Shown here: positions 23,577 to 35,578 of the stretch, piece after piece
How the letters are laid out: the number at the start of each line of letters is the position of its first letter
How positions within the stretch are numbered: the first letter of the stretch is position 1
Assembly (NCBI GenBank): GCA_963556495.2
Contig: OY747703.1
Location: 31,915,296-31,979,295 of the forward strand
Length of the DNA stretch: 64,000 nucleotides
Direction: 5' to 3'
Source: Valencia hispanica
Taxonomy: Eukaryota > Chordata > Actinopteri > Cyprinodontiformes > Valenciidae
Translations under genes and position numbers: made by a program
Notes under the pieces: generated by a model
Told to the model about the DNA's origin: nothing
Databases searched by the model: none
Seen by the model: the letters and a program-made list of their open reading frames with translations, nothing else

Positions 23577-24866
23577 GGGGCCCGGTACCCTCATTCTCCT
23601 GGAGTACCCCTCACAGGTCTCCCAGAGGGACATGGTCGAACGCCTTCTTCAAGTTCACAAAACACATGTAGACTGGTTGGGCAAACTCCCATGCACCCTC
23701 CAGGACCCTGCTGAGGGTGTAGAGCTGGTCCAGTGTTCCACGGCCAGAATGAAAACTGCATTGTTCCTCCTGGATCCGAGGTTTGACTATCCGTTGGACC
23801 CTCCTCTCCAGAACCCCTGAATAGACCTCACAAGGGGGGCTCAGAAGTATGATCCCCCTGTAGTTGGAACACACTCTGTGGTCCCCCTTTTTAAACAGGG
23901 GGACCACCACCCCGGTCTGCCAATCCAAGGGAACTGCCCCCGATGTTCACGCAATATTGCAGAGCCGCGTTAACAGAGCCCCACAACATCCAGAGCCTTG
24001 AGGACGAATCTGGGCGAATCTCATCCACCCTCGGAGCCTTGCCACCAAGGAGCTTTTTAACGACCTCGGTGACCTGAGCACCAGAGGTTGGAGAGCCCGG
24101 CCCAAAGTACCCGGACTCTGCTTCCAGATTGGAAGGCATGCTGGTGGGATTGAGGAGGTCTTCGAAGTATTCCATCCACTGACCCAAAGCGTCCCGTGTC
24201 GAGGTCAGCTGCGCTCTATCCCCACTGTAAACAGTATTGGTGGCAGACCGCATCCCCCCCCTGAGACACCGGATGGTGGACCAGAATCGCTTCTAAGCCG
24301 CACAGAAGTCGTTCTCCATGGCCTCGCCAAACTCCTCCCTGAGTTTTTGCCTCAGCGAACATCCAAGCCGCACTCCACTTGGCCTGCCGGTACCTGTCAG
24401 CTGCTGCAGGGGTCCCACAGGCCAAAAAGACCCAATAGGATTCCTTCTTCAGCCTGACAGCATCACTTACGGCTGGTGTCCACCAACAGGTTCGAGGGTT
24501 GCCGGCGCGACAGGCACCGACCACCTTGCGACCACAACTTCCGTCAGCTGCCTCAACAATGGAGGCATGGAACATGGCACACCCGGACTCAATGTCCCCC
24601 GCCTCCCCCGGGACGTGTTCAAAGTTATGCAGGAGGTCTGGGTTGAAGCTCCTTCTGACAGGAGACTCTGCCAGACGTTCCCAGCAGACCCTCACAACAC
24701 GTTTGGGCCTGCCAGGGTCTGTCCGGTGTCCTCCCCCACCATCAGAGCCAACTCACCACCAGGTAGTGGTCCGTGGACAGCTCAGTCCTACTCTTCACCC
24801 GGGTATTCAAAACATGCGGCCGCAGATCAGAGGAAACGACAACCAAGTCAATCATCGAGCTGCGGC
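23577..24866 (-). pseudogene. LINE reverse transcriptase and linker, broken
   Basis: Non-LTR retrotransposon coding DNA on the minus strand. Conserved pieces include LLGGKAPRVDEIRP, DWQTGVVVPLFKKGD, YRGI, and RIQEEQCSFHSGRGT. Motif A reads FVNLKKAFD, so the first catalytic aspartate is Asn at residue 92 of the 105-residue open segment. Frames are shifted several times. The copy ends abruptly at about 23577, just past motif A, so the remaining reverse transcriptase domain and true 3' end are missing. The clade is not resolved; RTE/Rex3-like is possible. It is interrupted at 24867 by a second LINE. Confidence 0.85.
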
Positions 24867-26215
24867 TATTTGTATAGCACACTTTCAACAACAAGGTAAT
24901 TCAAAGTGTTTTACACGCTTGAGGGGAAAAATAAAAATAGCAGTGAAACACAGACGAAGCATTCAAAATAAAAACAGCAACAAAGCAAGAAGCATACACA
25001 GATACATCAAAGCATTACAAAGTATATAAATTAAAAAGCATTAACGCAAGAAGCATACAGAAAACATATGATACGTCAAAGCTTTTCTCAAAGGCAGCTC
25101 TAAACAGATATGTTTTTGCTGTGATTTAAAAGAACTCCGTGTTTCAGCAACTTTGCAGTTGTCTGGAAGTTTGTTCTAGATTAGAGGAGGTTAGAAACTG
25201 AAAGCTGCTTCTCTATGTTTGGTTCTAATTCTAGGGATGTTGAGTAGACTGGAATTAGAGGACCTGAGTTCTCCGGGGGTTGGTATAGTAACAGTAGATC
25301 TTGAACATATTTTGCTAAGCCATTCAATGATTTATAAACTAGTAAAAGTATTTTGAAGTCTAGTCTGGCTTCCTGTAGCTCTGAGCTACAGGGAGCCAGT
25401 GTAAGGACTTTAGAACTGGGGTGATGTGCTCTACTTTCCTGGTTCTAGTGAGGATGCGAGCAGCAGCGTTCTGGATCAGCTGCAGCTGTTTAATTGACTT
25501 TTTAGGCTGACATGTAAGAACGCTGTTGCAGTAATCAATTTGACGAAAGATAAACGCATGGGTGAGTTTTTCGAGGTCCTGTTGCAACATCAGCTTTAAA
25601 CCTAGACATGTTCTTCAGGTGATAGAAGGCTGACCTTGACCTCCAGAAGTAATTACTTCTCTTTTGTTTCTGTTCAGCTGGAGAAAGTTATGGCACATCC
25701 ATCCATTGATTTGCTGGATGCATTTACTTAGGGTTTGGATGGGTTCAAAGTCACCTGGTGACCTCATAATGTAGAGCTGAGTATCATCTGCATAGTTATG
25801 GTATCTAATCTTATTGGTTGTTTTAATCTGGGCTAGTGGGAGCATGTAGATATTACATGGGGCACCCCACATGTGATTTCTGTTCGTTTTGATGAAAAGT
25901 TTCCTTTTGAAACAAAGAAGTCCCTGTTCTTTAGGTAAGACTCAAACCAGACAAGTACTGTACCAGAGTCAGGCCCAACTCTCCAGTCGTTCCAATAGTA
26001 TATCATGATCAGCAGTGTCAAATGCTACACTGAGGTCCAACAGAACCAGCACTGTGGTTCTACCACAGTCTGTATTTATGCTGATGTCATCGAAAACTTT
26101 GATGAGGGCAGTCTCAGTGCTTTGGTGAGAACGGAAACCAGACTGAAAAACATCAAAGCGGTTGGTTATTGTTATGAAGCTATTTAACTGCTGAAACACA
26201 GCTTTTTCAATAATA
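24867..26215 (-). mobile_element. L2/CR1-type LINE nested in another LINE
   Basis: 5'-truncated LINE. From its 5' side (26215) it encodes reverse transcriptase with SGFRSHQSTETAL, motif A LVLLDLSVAFDTADHD, and YADD (25783-25794). Towards the 3' side (near 25590-25360) come AFIFRQIDYCNSVLT and ITPVLKSLHWLPVA. The 3' UTR ends in GCTATACAAATA, the same end as the copy at 41667-42690. GGC flanks both sides (24864-24866 and 26216-26218). Removing the insert rejoins the host LINE endonuclease frame across a CACCCTAGGCC/GCCGCAGC junction. The frame is shifted but the catalytic motifs are intact. Confidence 0.85.
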
Positions 26216-26860
26216 GGCCTAGGGTGTCCTAGTGCCAAGTGCACCTATGAATACCTTCATGCTTGAACATGGTGTTTGCTATGGACAATCCATGACCAGC
26301 ACAGAAGTCCAATAACAAAACACTGCTCGGGTTAGATTCAGGGGGGACATTCCGCCCAACCACATCTCTCCAGGTCTCACTGTCATTGTCCACGTGAGCG
26401 TTGAAGTCCCCCAGCAGAACAAGGGAGTCCCTGGGAGGAGCACCCCCTCCAACGACTCCAAAAAGGGTGGGTAATCTGATCTGCCATTTGGCGCGTAAGC
26501 ACAAACAACAGTCAGGACCCGTCCCCCCCCCCCCCGTAGGCGGAGGGAGGCTACCATCTCGTTCACTGGGATAAACCCCAACGTACAGGCGCCAAGATAG
26601 GGGGCAACAAGTATGCCCACCCCAGCTTGGCGCCTCTCAGCGGGGGCAACTCCAGAGTGGAAGAGAGTGCAACCCCTCTCGAGGAGACAGGTTCCAGAGC
26701 CAGAGCCATGCGTCGAGGCAAGTATAGGCAATATAGATTTGAGGCCATATCGCCTGGCCCTAGTGCCTTGTGCACAACAAATGTGTGGCTTAGTTCACCG
26801 TGCTCATACCTGGGATGTGGGTTTCTGTGTATTACAGGCGCCAGAGGTCCTGTAGGTCAC
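26216..26860 (-). pseudogene. LINE endonuclease domain, broken
   Basis: Minus-strand apurinic-endonuclease-type domain of the outer [40 protein letters not shown], then in a shifted frame [20 protein letters not shown] carrying the GDFNAH catalytic motif, then [14 protein letters not shown]. The continuation (SSMIDLVVVSSDLRP, LSTDHYLVVS) lies beyond the nested L2-type LINE at about 24860-24740. A 14-nt C run near 26523-26536 disrupts the frame. Confidence 0.85.
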
Positions 26861-28545
26861 ATGGACACAAAAACTATGAAACGACTGTGCAAAGTGAGAG
26901 ATAATGTTAATTGAGGAAAACTAACGACTGGAATACACACTTTTATTTTAGTGTCTTTCTGAGACTTATTTTCCCAAAAGATGTTTACTTGTCAAACATT
27001 AGACGGACGTGTTCTTTTTCGCCAGCAGTGGTTTTCGTCTTGGAACTCTGTATTAGATGCTATTTTTGTTAAGTGCTTTAGGAGTCATTTTGGTAGGCCA
27101 CTCCTTGGAAAGTTCCCCACCATCATGTTCTCTTAATTTGCTTTGTAACTATTACCAAAGAGACGTAGTTACTTATATGTTTTTTAATTTCCTTAGATCA
27201 GGTCATAATGTCTTGTTTTGAGATTGTTTTGTCTTCTTAATATTGTTAGACATGGTTGTATTTAAGTGTTTTCATGATCAGGTCTGACAATATTTTGGCT
27301 GGGATAGCTTGTCTGGATAGCTTTTGTTCATTACCAAATGACTCGTATCTTAATCTGATATTAAAATTTGTCTAATCATGTAAACTTGTTTGTGTGAAAA
27401 CACAGCAAAAATATAAGAAATCTATAGTTGGGTGACTAACCGTCCTCTTTTTCATAGAATTCATAGATTGATGAAATTGTCCAGGTTTTCGTTGTTTATC
27501 AGGGGATGATACTTAGTCTGACTGGTGCAATGCATGCAATATGATAGCCTTTCTTTCATGTGACGTCCTCCCCCAACTGCTACCAAGTATCTGGTTGTAA
27601 ATTGTTTATTGTCGAAACTGACAGCAGGGTGTGCAACTCTGGGTTTCGCAACACCGCGTTGTGCTGCATTGCGCCGTGTTGCATCGTGTTACTACTGTTT
27701 ACAAAAAGTCAAAGCGCAAATGGAGGAACCGCAAATGATATAATGTCCAGACACAACAAATGGGTGGTGGGGTGCCTCATTCATATAGCTGGCATATATG
27801 TTTCATGCAGATAAAAACTAAAGACTGAGAGCATAAATTCTTTGTATTGTCTTTTTGAGACTGCTGATTTTTACTTTCATTACATTGAAACCAAAATAAC
27901 ACTTGTTTTCTTAGAATATATCGGATTTTTGTATATTTTTCATCCAGTATGAATTAAAAGTGAACTATTATTGTTTCGGGTAAATTTTCTAGTTCAGAGA
28001 GGTGATTATTTCTTGCATTATTTATTTCCACAGATTTTAAAATCATTTTTGTACTTGTGAAAGCCAATCTGAAGTTTGTTATTTAACTATTCTTGCTAAC
28101 CACATAAAGAATCCACACATTAAATATGTTAAACTCAAAACAACTGTGCCAAGTGTCTTCTTTTTGGAAATCAAAATAATGTCACTCTAATCTCTAAGTG
28201 GGAAATATATTTTTTAATATATTACCTGCATTTTTGTAGAGAATTAACTGTAGAAGGTGGAGTAGGTTTAAGTTTGATGTGCTTAATCATAGAATTTTTT
28301 GGCACAATGGCTTTACAGAAGCAAAGTCTGTACATTGCTCTTGTGACAGTTGGAAAGGCTGACTTAGATTGCTCCAATTGACAAGATACGGATCTGAAGA
28401 AACTCAAATTCTGAGCTAAACCCTTCTCCTTTCAGATGTTCACCACCATCAACAAGACGGTTGCTGATAGGTCCCCAAAACAATTTCTGTCTCTGTTTTC
28501 TTGTGTAAAGTATAAACAAGCACCCAGGTCAACCCTGGGCTAAGT
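26861..28545. other. No recognised feature
   Basis: About 1.7 kb of AT-rich DNA. A small GC-richer patch at about 27640-27720 has imperfect CGTGTTGCATCGTGTT-type direct repeats. An 84-codon ORF there has no domain. Confidence 0.4.
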
Positions 28546-28549
28546 TTCT

Positions 28550-28990
28550 TTATTGCGTGAATTGCATCGCTCTGTTGCTCTTGTAGTCAAAATAACAGCG
28601 ACAATAGAGGTTTGAGACATGAGGTGAAGCAAGACGCAGGCAGCCATGGGCACAGCATCGCAAATTTACTCGTCGTTTACAGAGCAAGAGCTTACTTTGT
28701 TTACATTTCCCCAGATCAAAGAATGCAATGCAAATTTCTGCAGCTTCCACAATGCCATTTGATGCTTGAAGGAGCCAAATTATTGCACTGATTACAGTAG
28801 CCGTGCACAATCGATGGAGAAGTCCAAACAAGCTCTTTATTGTGGCTCTCAATTAGCAGTGTGACATCTCAGCACCCAACGTCTGAGAGGCGTCCTACAA
28901 TAAGAGAGGCTGTTTGGGCTGATAAAGTGATTTGGCTTGGTGGGGTCCTTTCATCTTCACTGACAGCGGGGTATTCAAGGCTTCTGGGTA
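28550..28990. promoter_or_regulatory. Putative conserved noncoding element
   Basis: A unique, transposon-free block of balanced composition with a dense set of developmental-factor-like words: the octamer ATGCAAAT at 28728-28735, CTGATTACAG near 28795, CTCAATTAGC near 28850, and ATTGCACTGATTA. ORFs on either strand (100 and 62 codons) lack domains and splice sites. This texture is typical of deeply conserved vertebrate enhancers, but conservation is not testable here. Confidence 0.35.
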
Positions 28991-29769
28991 TTCTTTCTCC
29001 ACATCCTCACGCCTCCCCTTTATTGTGACAATAGCGCCACTGTGTTTAGTGTCTCAGAAATGCCACAAGCCTTTTGCTCTGTGAAGAACTCCAACTAGTT
29101 GTCTCTCAGATGGGCTGTCGTAATGAGGATCATTGTTTAAAATGAAATAATCAAAAATTTCCTAAGATAATTTAATTTAAAATACCCCTATTTTGTTACA
29201 GCAATGAATGAATACATTCAGTTAGCAACAGTATTCTGATACCATCTATGACGTTGCTGAAGACGGTATTATTGTTGTTGCTTGTGTGTTACTGAGAACC
29301 AACTGTGAGTTGAAACGATAACTTTGCCCGTGGGAAGGACGGAGAACCAGAGTATCAGGTTCAGCTGATAACACTTAGCATTCTGCAGGCACCAGCGACG
29401 GCTATGATGCTTCATGTTTGATTCTCTCTTTCATGTTCTCCCTTCACTCAAAGTGTAAGCAGCATGGGTGAGGAGGAGGTGAAGCGATGGCGAGATGACT
29501 ACAGAGGTTTACAGAAACTGGGATTTGATGCTTCTCTGTCAAGCTGATGGACAGAGAACTAAAGGGATGTTGGTTTTAAAGCGCTTCAGGCTCTCTCACA
29601 GCAGGCTGCATCATGGACAATAATCCGAAGAAAGTTGTATGCCTGCATAGAAATGCTGCATAACTGTTCCTATGTAAGCTGGTAGGGTGTAGAAAATGTA
29701 AATAAAAACTTTTGAAAAAGATTATAGGTAGAAAGATAAGCAGTTATAAGGGTTACACTTGTTCATACT
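28991..29769. other. No recognised feature
   Basis: About 780 bp without a clear gene or repeat. The patch at 29440-29560 is purine-rich and superficially coding-like (GAGGAGGAGGTGAAGCG), but the frame is short and unsupported. Confidence 0.35.
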
Positions 29770-30970
29770 GATAAAGATTGTGAATATTCATACTTAAAAC
29801 CTCTCTCACATTTTGTCACATTACAACCACAAGCATGTATTTTAAGGGTATTATAGACCAAAAAAGCAGTGAATAATTGTGAAGTTGTTGAAAAACGGTT
29901 TGTGGTTTTCAACATTTATATGCATTTGTATTCAGCACTAGAACCCCTTTTAACAGTTGTAACAGCAGTTTACTGTGTCAGATGCAAGTTTTTTGAGATA
30001 TGTCTCTACAAGATTTAAACATCTAGAGACAGCTCAGTCATTTTGCATGGAGAGCATCACTGCACATTAACATTTAATTCTTACCTAAAAATTCTGATTT
30101 GGCTCTAAGCTATAATAAAACAAGACTATGGTTTGATCTAAGCTATTGTATGGCTGTTCTCATGCTGGAAGGTAAGCTACCATAGTCTCAAGTATTCCAA
30201 GGTTTTCTTCCAGGAATACCCTGTATTTAGCTACCTCCTTCTTACAAACACTGACCAACATTTGGATTCCTGACAAAGAAAACATTTCCAAAGGATGATT
30301 CTGCCACCACTGTGTTTCACAGTGGGGTTGACGTGTTCAGGGTGTTAGATTTCCAACCAAACTTGGGATCTTGCATGTAAGCCACAAGTTTAACCTTCTT
30401 ACACGTTTGCTGTATTCTTTACATGTCTAAAGAGAATTGTTTGTGCCGCACAAGTAATACTTGTCCTAATAACAGATTCTCCCACCTGAGCTGTGGATCT
30501 CTGGAGCTCCACAAGAGTTACAATAGGCCTTTTTTCTTAGTTAATCCTCTTCCTGCACTGCCTGTTGAACAGCCATGTCTTAGGTTCGCACTTTTGTCAT
30601 ACTATTTCCCTTTTGAGATGATGGATTTAGCAGTGCTTTGTGAGATGTTCAAAGCTTACTATTGTTTTTTAAACCATCTCTAAACTCCTCCACAACTTTG
30701 TACCTGACTTGTCAGCTGTGTTCATTGATCTGAAAATCATCTGCATATATCCTGAGAATAAATCACACTGTTATTTACAAACTGGGTGATTTCTGAAGGC
30801 AATTAGTTGCTCTGGAGTTCGTTTAAGGGTATCAGGGCATCAGACTACAAATGTGCATCACACCTTTTAGGTTTTATTTGTAAAACACTTGTATCATGTA
30901 TCATTCCCTTCACTTCTACTACTTTGTGTTAGTCTGTCACATAACAGACAAACACACAGCAGTGTGTGTG
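29770..30970 (-). mobile_element. Tc1-like transposon, near full length, decayed
   Basis: About 1.2 kb on the minus strand, with both terminal regions recognisable (left CACATTTTGTCACATTACAAC, right GTTAGTCTGTCACATAACA). Transposase blocks lie between them: GATGATTCTGCCACCACTG, GTTCAGGGTGTTAGATTTCC, CCTGAGCTGTGGATCTCTGG. Multiple stops and indels exist. It is the most complete Tc1-type copy in the window. Confidence 0.75.
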
Positions 30971-32000
30971 CTGTATAAAAAACATAACACATTGGGACAT
31001 TTTAAACTGGACATCACAAATTAGTTACTTAAACTGAAAAGAAAACTCCAAGAACTGCTAGCTTGTGCACTTATCTTGTCTGGGACATGCAGTGCATTCA
31101 AGGAGAATCCTCAGGGCATCAAAACTTGAAATAATAAACTGAACTCCATTTTAGAGTGAATAAACAAACTAGTACCCTACAGTAGTAGTAGTAGTCATAG
31201 TAGTGGTTTGTGCTAATTTATCAGCGATATTGTTTGTATTCAGTTTACTTGGAGTCTTTTATGACCTGTCTGTGTTCACCTGGTTGAAGCTGTTCATCGC
31301 TGTGAGAAAACAGTTCCTGAAATGCTCCCCCCTCCACTAAGAGAAACACAAAAAACTAATAAATGTAACTTAATTGCAGATCTGCTCTGTTTCTCTCTGA
31401 CGTAAAAAGCCTTAATGTTTGTTGTTGGTTCAAGGCTCTCTTAAGAATATGCTGGCATGTGTAGGGTTCTGGCAAGGAGGACACCTGTGGTGCTGGTGGA
31501 TGAACTGTTATTGTTTGAAAATTGTGCAAACACCCACCACAATGCAGCATCCATGGAAATAAAGCAAATACAGAGCTAAGAGGTAGAGAAACAGGCAAAA
31601 AACAACGAGAAAAAACTGAAAAAAAGGTCTTGTGAAGCTTTGACTGACGACTTAACAGGCGAAACCGAATTTGTCTTTTGCCGCGAGATGTCAGATGCCT
31701 TGCCAGTGAGTGAGGGAGAAAGATGGAAAAAGCACACCACAGGATCTCTCCTGTGTCTTTTCTCGCCCTTCTCTTTTCTCCTCTGGTTTAAGACAGCTTG
31801 GTGAATGTGAAAACATCAAACGCCTAACACTCAGAAAGTACACTGTTGTTCCAGTAACCACATGAAACAGAAATGGAGAGAGATGGAGGAAGGCTTGGAG
31901 AGATAGAATACGTTTTTTCCACAGTCTTGTACTTAAATAAAGACCTTATGGAGGAAATCAGTTAAAAAACAGGATGCTAACTCTTTTATCTCTTCATTTC
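30971..32000. other. No recognised feature
   Basis: About 1 kb. A short TAG trinucleotide run lies at about 31180-31205. No gene, splice pair or transposon family was recognised. Confidence 0.4.
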
Positions 32001-33120
32001 GAAGTCTGCTGTGAGGCTAACCAACGCCACAACAAAAGCGGCGGTGGCTCGTCCTGTGTAACAACACGTACGACTCCTCAACAAACACAGCTGATGGGGG
32101 CAGAAATAGAGCCAGAGCGGTTTGTGTAGCTGCAGCTCTGACTCATTGTCATTAAGAAAATCCCTCTGTAATGGATGCTAAACTTAGACAGGAGTGAGCT
32201 CTTGCCACAAACATTCCTTACGCCTTTAAAAGAGGAACAAAATAAAACAGTCCCAAACTCAACAGGCTTTATTCCCGCATACTCTTATCTCCACGTAGAG
32301 ACCACCCAAGAGTAACAAGTCTCTTCCCACCTTTGGTGTGAGTGTGTGTGCTCGCTTTGCACTTCATACATGTGAGTGTATCTGCATCTTTGAATGACTG
32401 CACGCTCTCTCTCTCCTTCTCTGTAAGAGTGTGCTTCCACCTCCCACCATCTGGGTCCTGTTCGGAGAGATTTTCTGTAAAAATCACAGTCACGCCGTGG
32501 TAGGATTACCACTGTGAAAAGCAGCACCTGGAAGAAACTCTGTGCTCCTTCTCCCTTTTTTTCCCCCTCAGATCCTCAAAGAAGTTTCTGGCTTCCCAGC
32601 TTGAGGTGCAGGATTTGTTTTTGACCTACATGGGCGTCCTCTGCCTCACTTTCTCCTCCAAAGAAGCGAATGAGCACATCTGAAATTCGCACTCAGCTGC
32701 ATCCAGCAAGGTTACAGCATTTCAGAAGATAAACAACACCATGTCCGTGTGTGTTTGTGTGTTGTTGGGGGAGCGCAATCCAGGATATGTGTTTACCCCA
32801 TATATATAGAGCACATATCATATTTTCATTTCATTTTTTACTACAGCGAGCCAAGCCAAGGATGATTATCCGCACTGAGATTTAAGCCATTGAAAGGAGT
32901 TGAGTAATCCCAGATGGAAATTGAGTCTGAGCATCTCGACTGAAGATTTCCCATTAGAAATAATCTTAGTCCAGGATTAGCCACAATTAAAACTGTTTTT
33001 GATGTTCCCCGCGCACACACACATGACATGAGTAGTTTATTTATTTTCAGCATTTGAGTGATGTTATACAGTTGAGGAACTTGCCTGAGCATTAAATGAA
33101 ATATTGGACTGAAGATTTAC
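32001..33120. promoter_or_regulatory. Putative conserved noncoding region
   Basis: A transposon-free kilobase of balanced composition. Notable words are GACTCATTGTCATTAAG near 32142 (AP-1, SOX and homeodomain-like), GGATGATTATCC near 32859, and CAGGATTAGCCACAATTAA near 32972, in which GGATTA (32974-32979) is the Otx/Pitx core. A short GTGTGT tract lies at about 32745. Coding is unlikely since frames are short. Function is inferred only from motif clustering. Confidence 0.3.
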
Positions 33121-33424
33121 ACTGCCGCTGTGTAGCATTTTTCACTTTCAAATCCTCGGTTGAAACCATTTTAAGGATCTAAAACCTCTGTAATCCCTAC
33201 AGTAATTTTAGAAAAACATGAATTTTGTTGGTTTGTATGCATCATTTTAAAGGAGAATTATGTTGATTTACATACTGTCCCAGTAAAAAGCTAAATATCT
33301 TTAAACAACAATAACATCCAAATTGAAATCAAAATTATTCTCATATCTGGCAAATTTAGGTTTAAATGAATCTTTTAATTTTACAAACATGCTTCTTCTT
33401 ACTGGAAGTAATATTACAATTTTG
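33121..33424. other. No recognised feature
   Basis: About 300 bp of AT-rich DNA without a supported feature. Confidence 0.4.
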
Positions 33425-33650
33425 GAGTGACCCAAATAGAATCTTGACTTAAATCTAATATAGAAGGAGCTAAAGAATAAGGAGATGGCAAGTAGGCCTT
33501 CCAACCTCAAATAGCTCATCATCAAAGGTAATTAGCAAAATACCTGTAAAAACATGCAAAAAACAAAGGAACTATAGCAAAGGTTTGATTGCTGTAATGC
33601 CAAAAGGTTTTCTTAATGATTTTTGAGACGGATATATATCTACTACTATT
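33425..33650 (+). pseudogene. Tc1-like transposase fragment, second subfamily
   Basis: Contains GAGTGACCCAAATAGAATC, GGAGCTAAAGAATAAGGAGA, GGCCTTCCAACCTC, and GGTTTGATTGCTGTAAT, which follow the C-terminal coding order of a Tc1-like transposase of a different subfamily from the GCACTGT-ended copies. Stops and indels make it a pseudogene. No terminal repeats are seen. Confidence 0.6.
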
Positions 33651-34976
33651 TTTTTAATATAATGCAAAAAAAACAACCCGAACAATAGATTTTTTCAAAA
33701 CTGATACTCCTTAACACAATTTTATTATGTCTTAGTTTTTTATCAAAACTAAGAACTCCCACCATTTCTGGCTCATAAATACATCAACCAGCAGCATTTA
33801 CTTTGATGTAGTTTTTTTCAGTTTAACAAAAATCTGATAAATATTTGGAGCATACACTTTGTTGCATAAATAGGGATAATCTTTTAATCTTTTCATTTTC
33901 TGTTGGATTATAACGTGCACCACCATCTTAGAACCTGCAGCATATTTTTTCTCTTTTTATGTGTTATTTATTCTCAAAACAAAAATAGGATTTGGCAGGT
34001 CATATCTTGTAGATAAATCTGTAATGGCAACGAAAAACTTGATAATTTTATCTCTACTTGAAATACATCTTTACATTCCCAAAAATCTGACAAGTCAAAG
34101 CCTAAACTGTAAATAACATCAAACCGACATCATCAGACTCAGGATATCACTTAACAAAGTTTAGAGAAAGTCACAGATACATGGGAAACTGTTTAAGAGA
34201 CTGTGTAGATCTGTCAGAGGCTATTCAACAGATTGTTCTGTTTTGTGGAAGCTTTGAATAACCATTCCAGAGTTTAAACTATAACGCTTATCGTAAACCT
34301 TCATGAAGAAGAGAAAAGTAGTTTTGTTTGTTCATTTGTAAGATACAAAACACAGCCTTTTAAAAAATCCAAACCATGACTGTGATGAAAGGTAAGTCAA
34401 ATTTGCAGGCAGTTTTCTCAAGCTTGCCCTTTTTGCAAAAACAAAAGTTACACCCTGATTATGAAATCCCTTAAAAGAGATACAAGTACATCTAATAAGC
34501 CACTAGGGGGACTGAGTTTGAGAAGAGGATATAATATGAACTGATCTAAAAGGCTTTTTGGTGTCTTTATGTCTGACACTATATTACGTTATTGCTTGTG
34601 TTTGGTGTAAGCCCATGTAAAACTGTAATGTTTAACTTTCAAAAATAGTTACACTTATCAATTACAATTATGAAATTGACAGACATTTGAAAGTCCTGTT
34701 GTACTAATATACAGCAGGTTATAATATTTGAGTGTAAGCCTGCTGCAGACAAAAATCTGTCAGAATGTGTGAAGTAGAAGTGTAATAACTGTGAATATTT
34801 AGAGAGAACCTGAGGCCATGGAGGAAATAATGCAGTGTAGGGATGTACAGGTAAGTGTAATTGTTCACTGAGAGAATTGAGTAGTCTGACACATTATTTG
34901 TCCATTATTAAGACTGTGGGTTCAAAAAATATTCTGGATTATGCAGCACTTACAAGTCCTGTGACTGTTTTAATCA
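33651..34976. other. No recognised feature
   Basis: About 1.3 kb of AT-rich DNA. Parts near 34140-34300 may be very old Tc1-like sequence, but I cannot support this with a diagnostic block. Confidence 0.35.
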
Positions 34977-35060
34977 GATATCCATCCATCCATTTTCTGT
35001 AACCGTCCATCCTATGCAGGGTTGCGGGGGGCTGGTGCCTATCTCCAGCAGTCACGGGGC
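34977..35060 (-). repeat. Dispersed teleost repeat, 3' tail
   Basis: On the minus strand, GCTGGAGATAGGCACCAGCC is followed by a block ending in ATGGATGGATGGAT, the usual GGAT-type tail. Same family as 10922-11008 and 45195-45440. Confidence 0.7.
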
Positions 35061-35270
35061 GAAAGTTTTTATTAGATATCAGTAGCAGTTCAAAAGCTCC
35101 TTCTTTGTCCTTTTGGTCTGGATTTTTCCATTAATCCTTTTTATATGCATGAATGTACATTCTTATGCTTATCGAGTCTGTATGTCTTTCATATCCATGT
35201 TGCCCAACCCCTCCACTCCCCTCCTGCCCTCCAGTCTTAACCTAATGACCCTGTGCTTCGTGCATGGCAG

Positions 35271-35486
35271 CACCAAGCCCCTGATGTCACTGACATCGCT
35301 CATCGCAAAGTGTCCACTGCCACCTCGAGCCCTACTGTCCATTGTCAGGCCAACTGTGAGAGTCCTTGTTCTCGCGAAGGACGAACGCTGGCGCGGCACG
35401 CTTCCTCTGTAAATGATGAAAGAGGGTGGGAGAGTCAGGCTGAAAGCACAGGCCTTGTTCATCGGGTGCACTGGACGCCGAGCTGA
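35271..35486 (+). CDS. Candidate 3'-terminal exon, unknown protein
   Basis: A GC-rich block follows an acceptor-like TGCATGGCAG (ending 35270) and stays open for 71 codons to a TGA at 35486. An AATAAA lies at 35573-35578, at a suitable distance for a polyadenylation site. The peptide begins HQAPDVTDIAHRK and contains several Cys and His residues but no recognised domain. The other strand and another frame are also open, which weakens the case. A conserved noncoding block is an alternative. Confidence 0.25.
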   Translation, partial: HQAPDVTDIAHRKVSTATSSPTVHCQANCESPCSREGRTLARHASSVNDERGWESQAESTGLVHRVHWTPS

Positions 35487-35578
35487 TCGGAAGACGCCTT
35501 TCTCCCCTGACAGTAACTTCTGTGATCTGTCAGATAAAAAAGAAGAAAGAATGTCTTTGAAGTCTTGATCTGAATAAA

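Noticed and set aside
24318..24899. 193-codon plus-strand ORF
   Set aside because: It is antisense to the LINE coding sequence on the minus strand, which carries the recognisable motifs.
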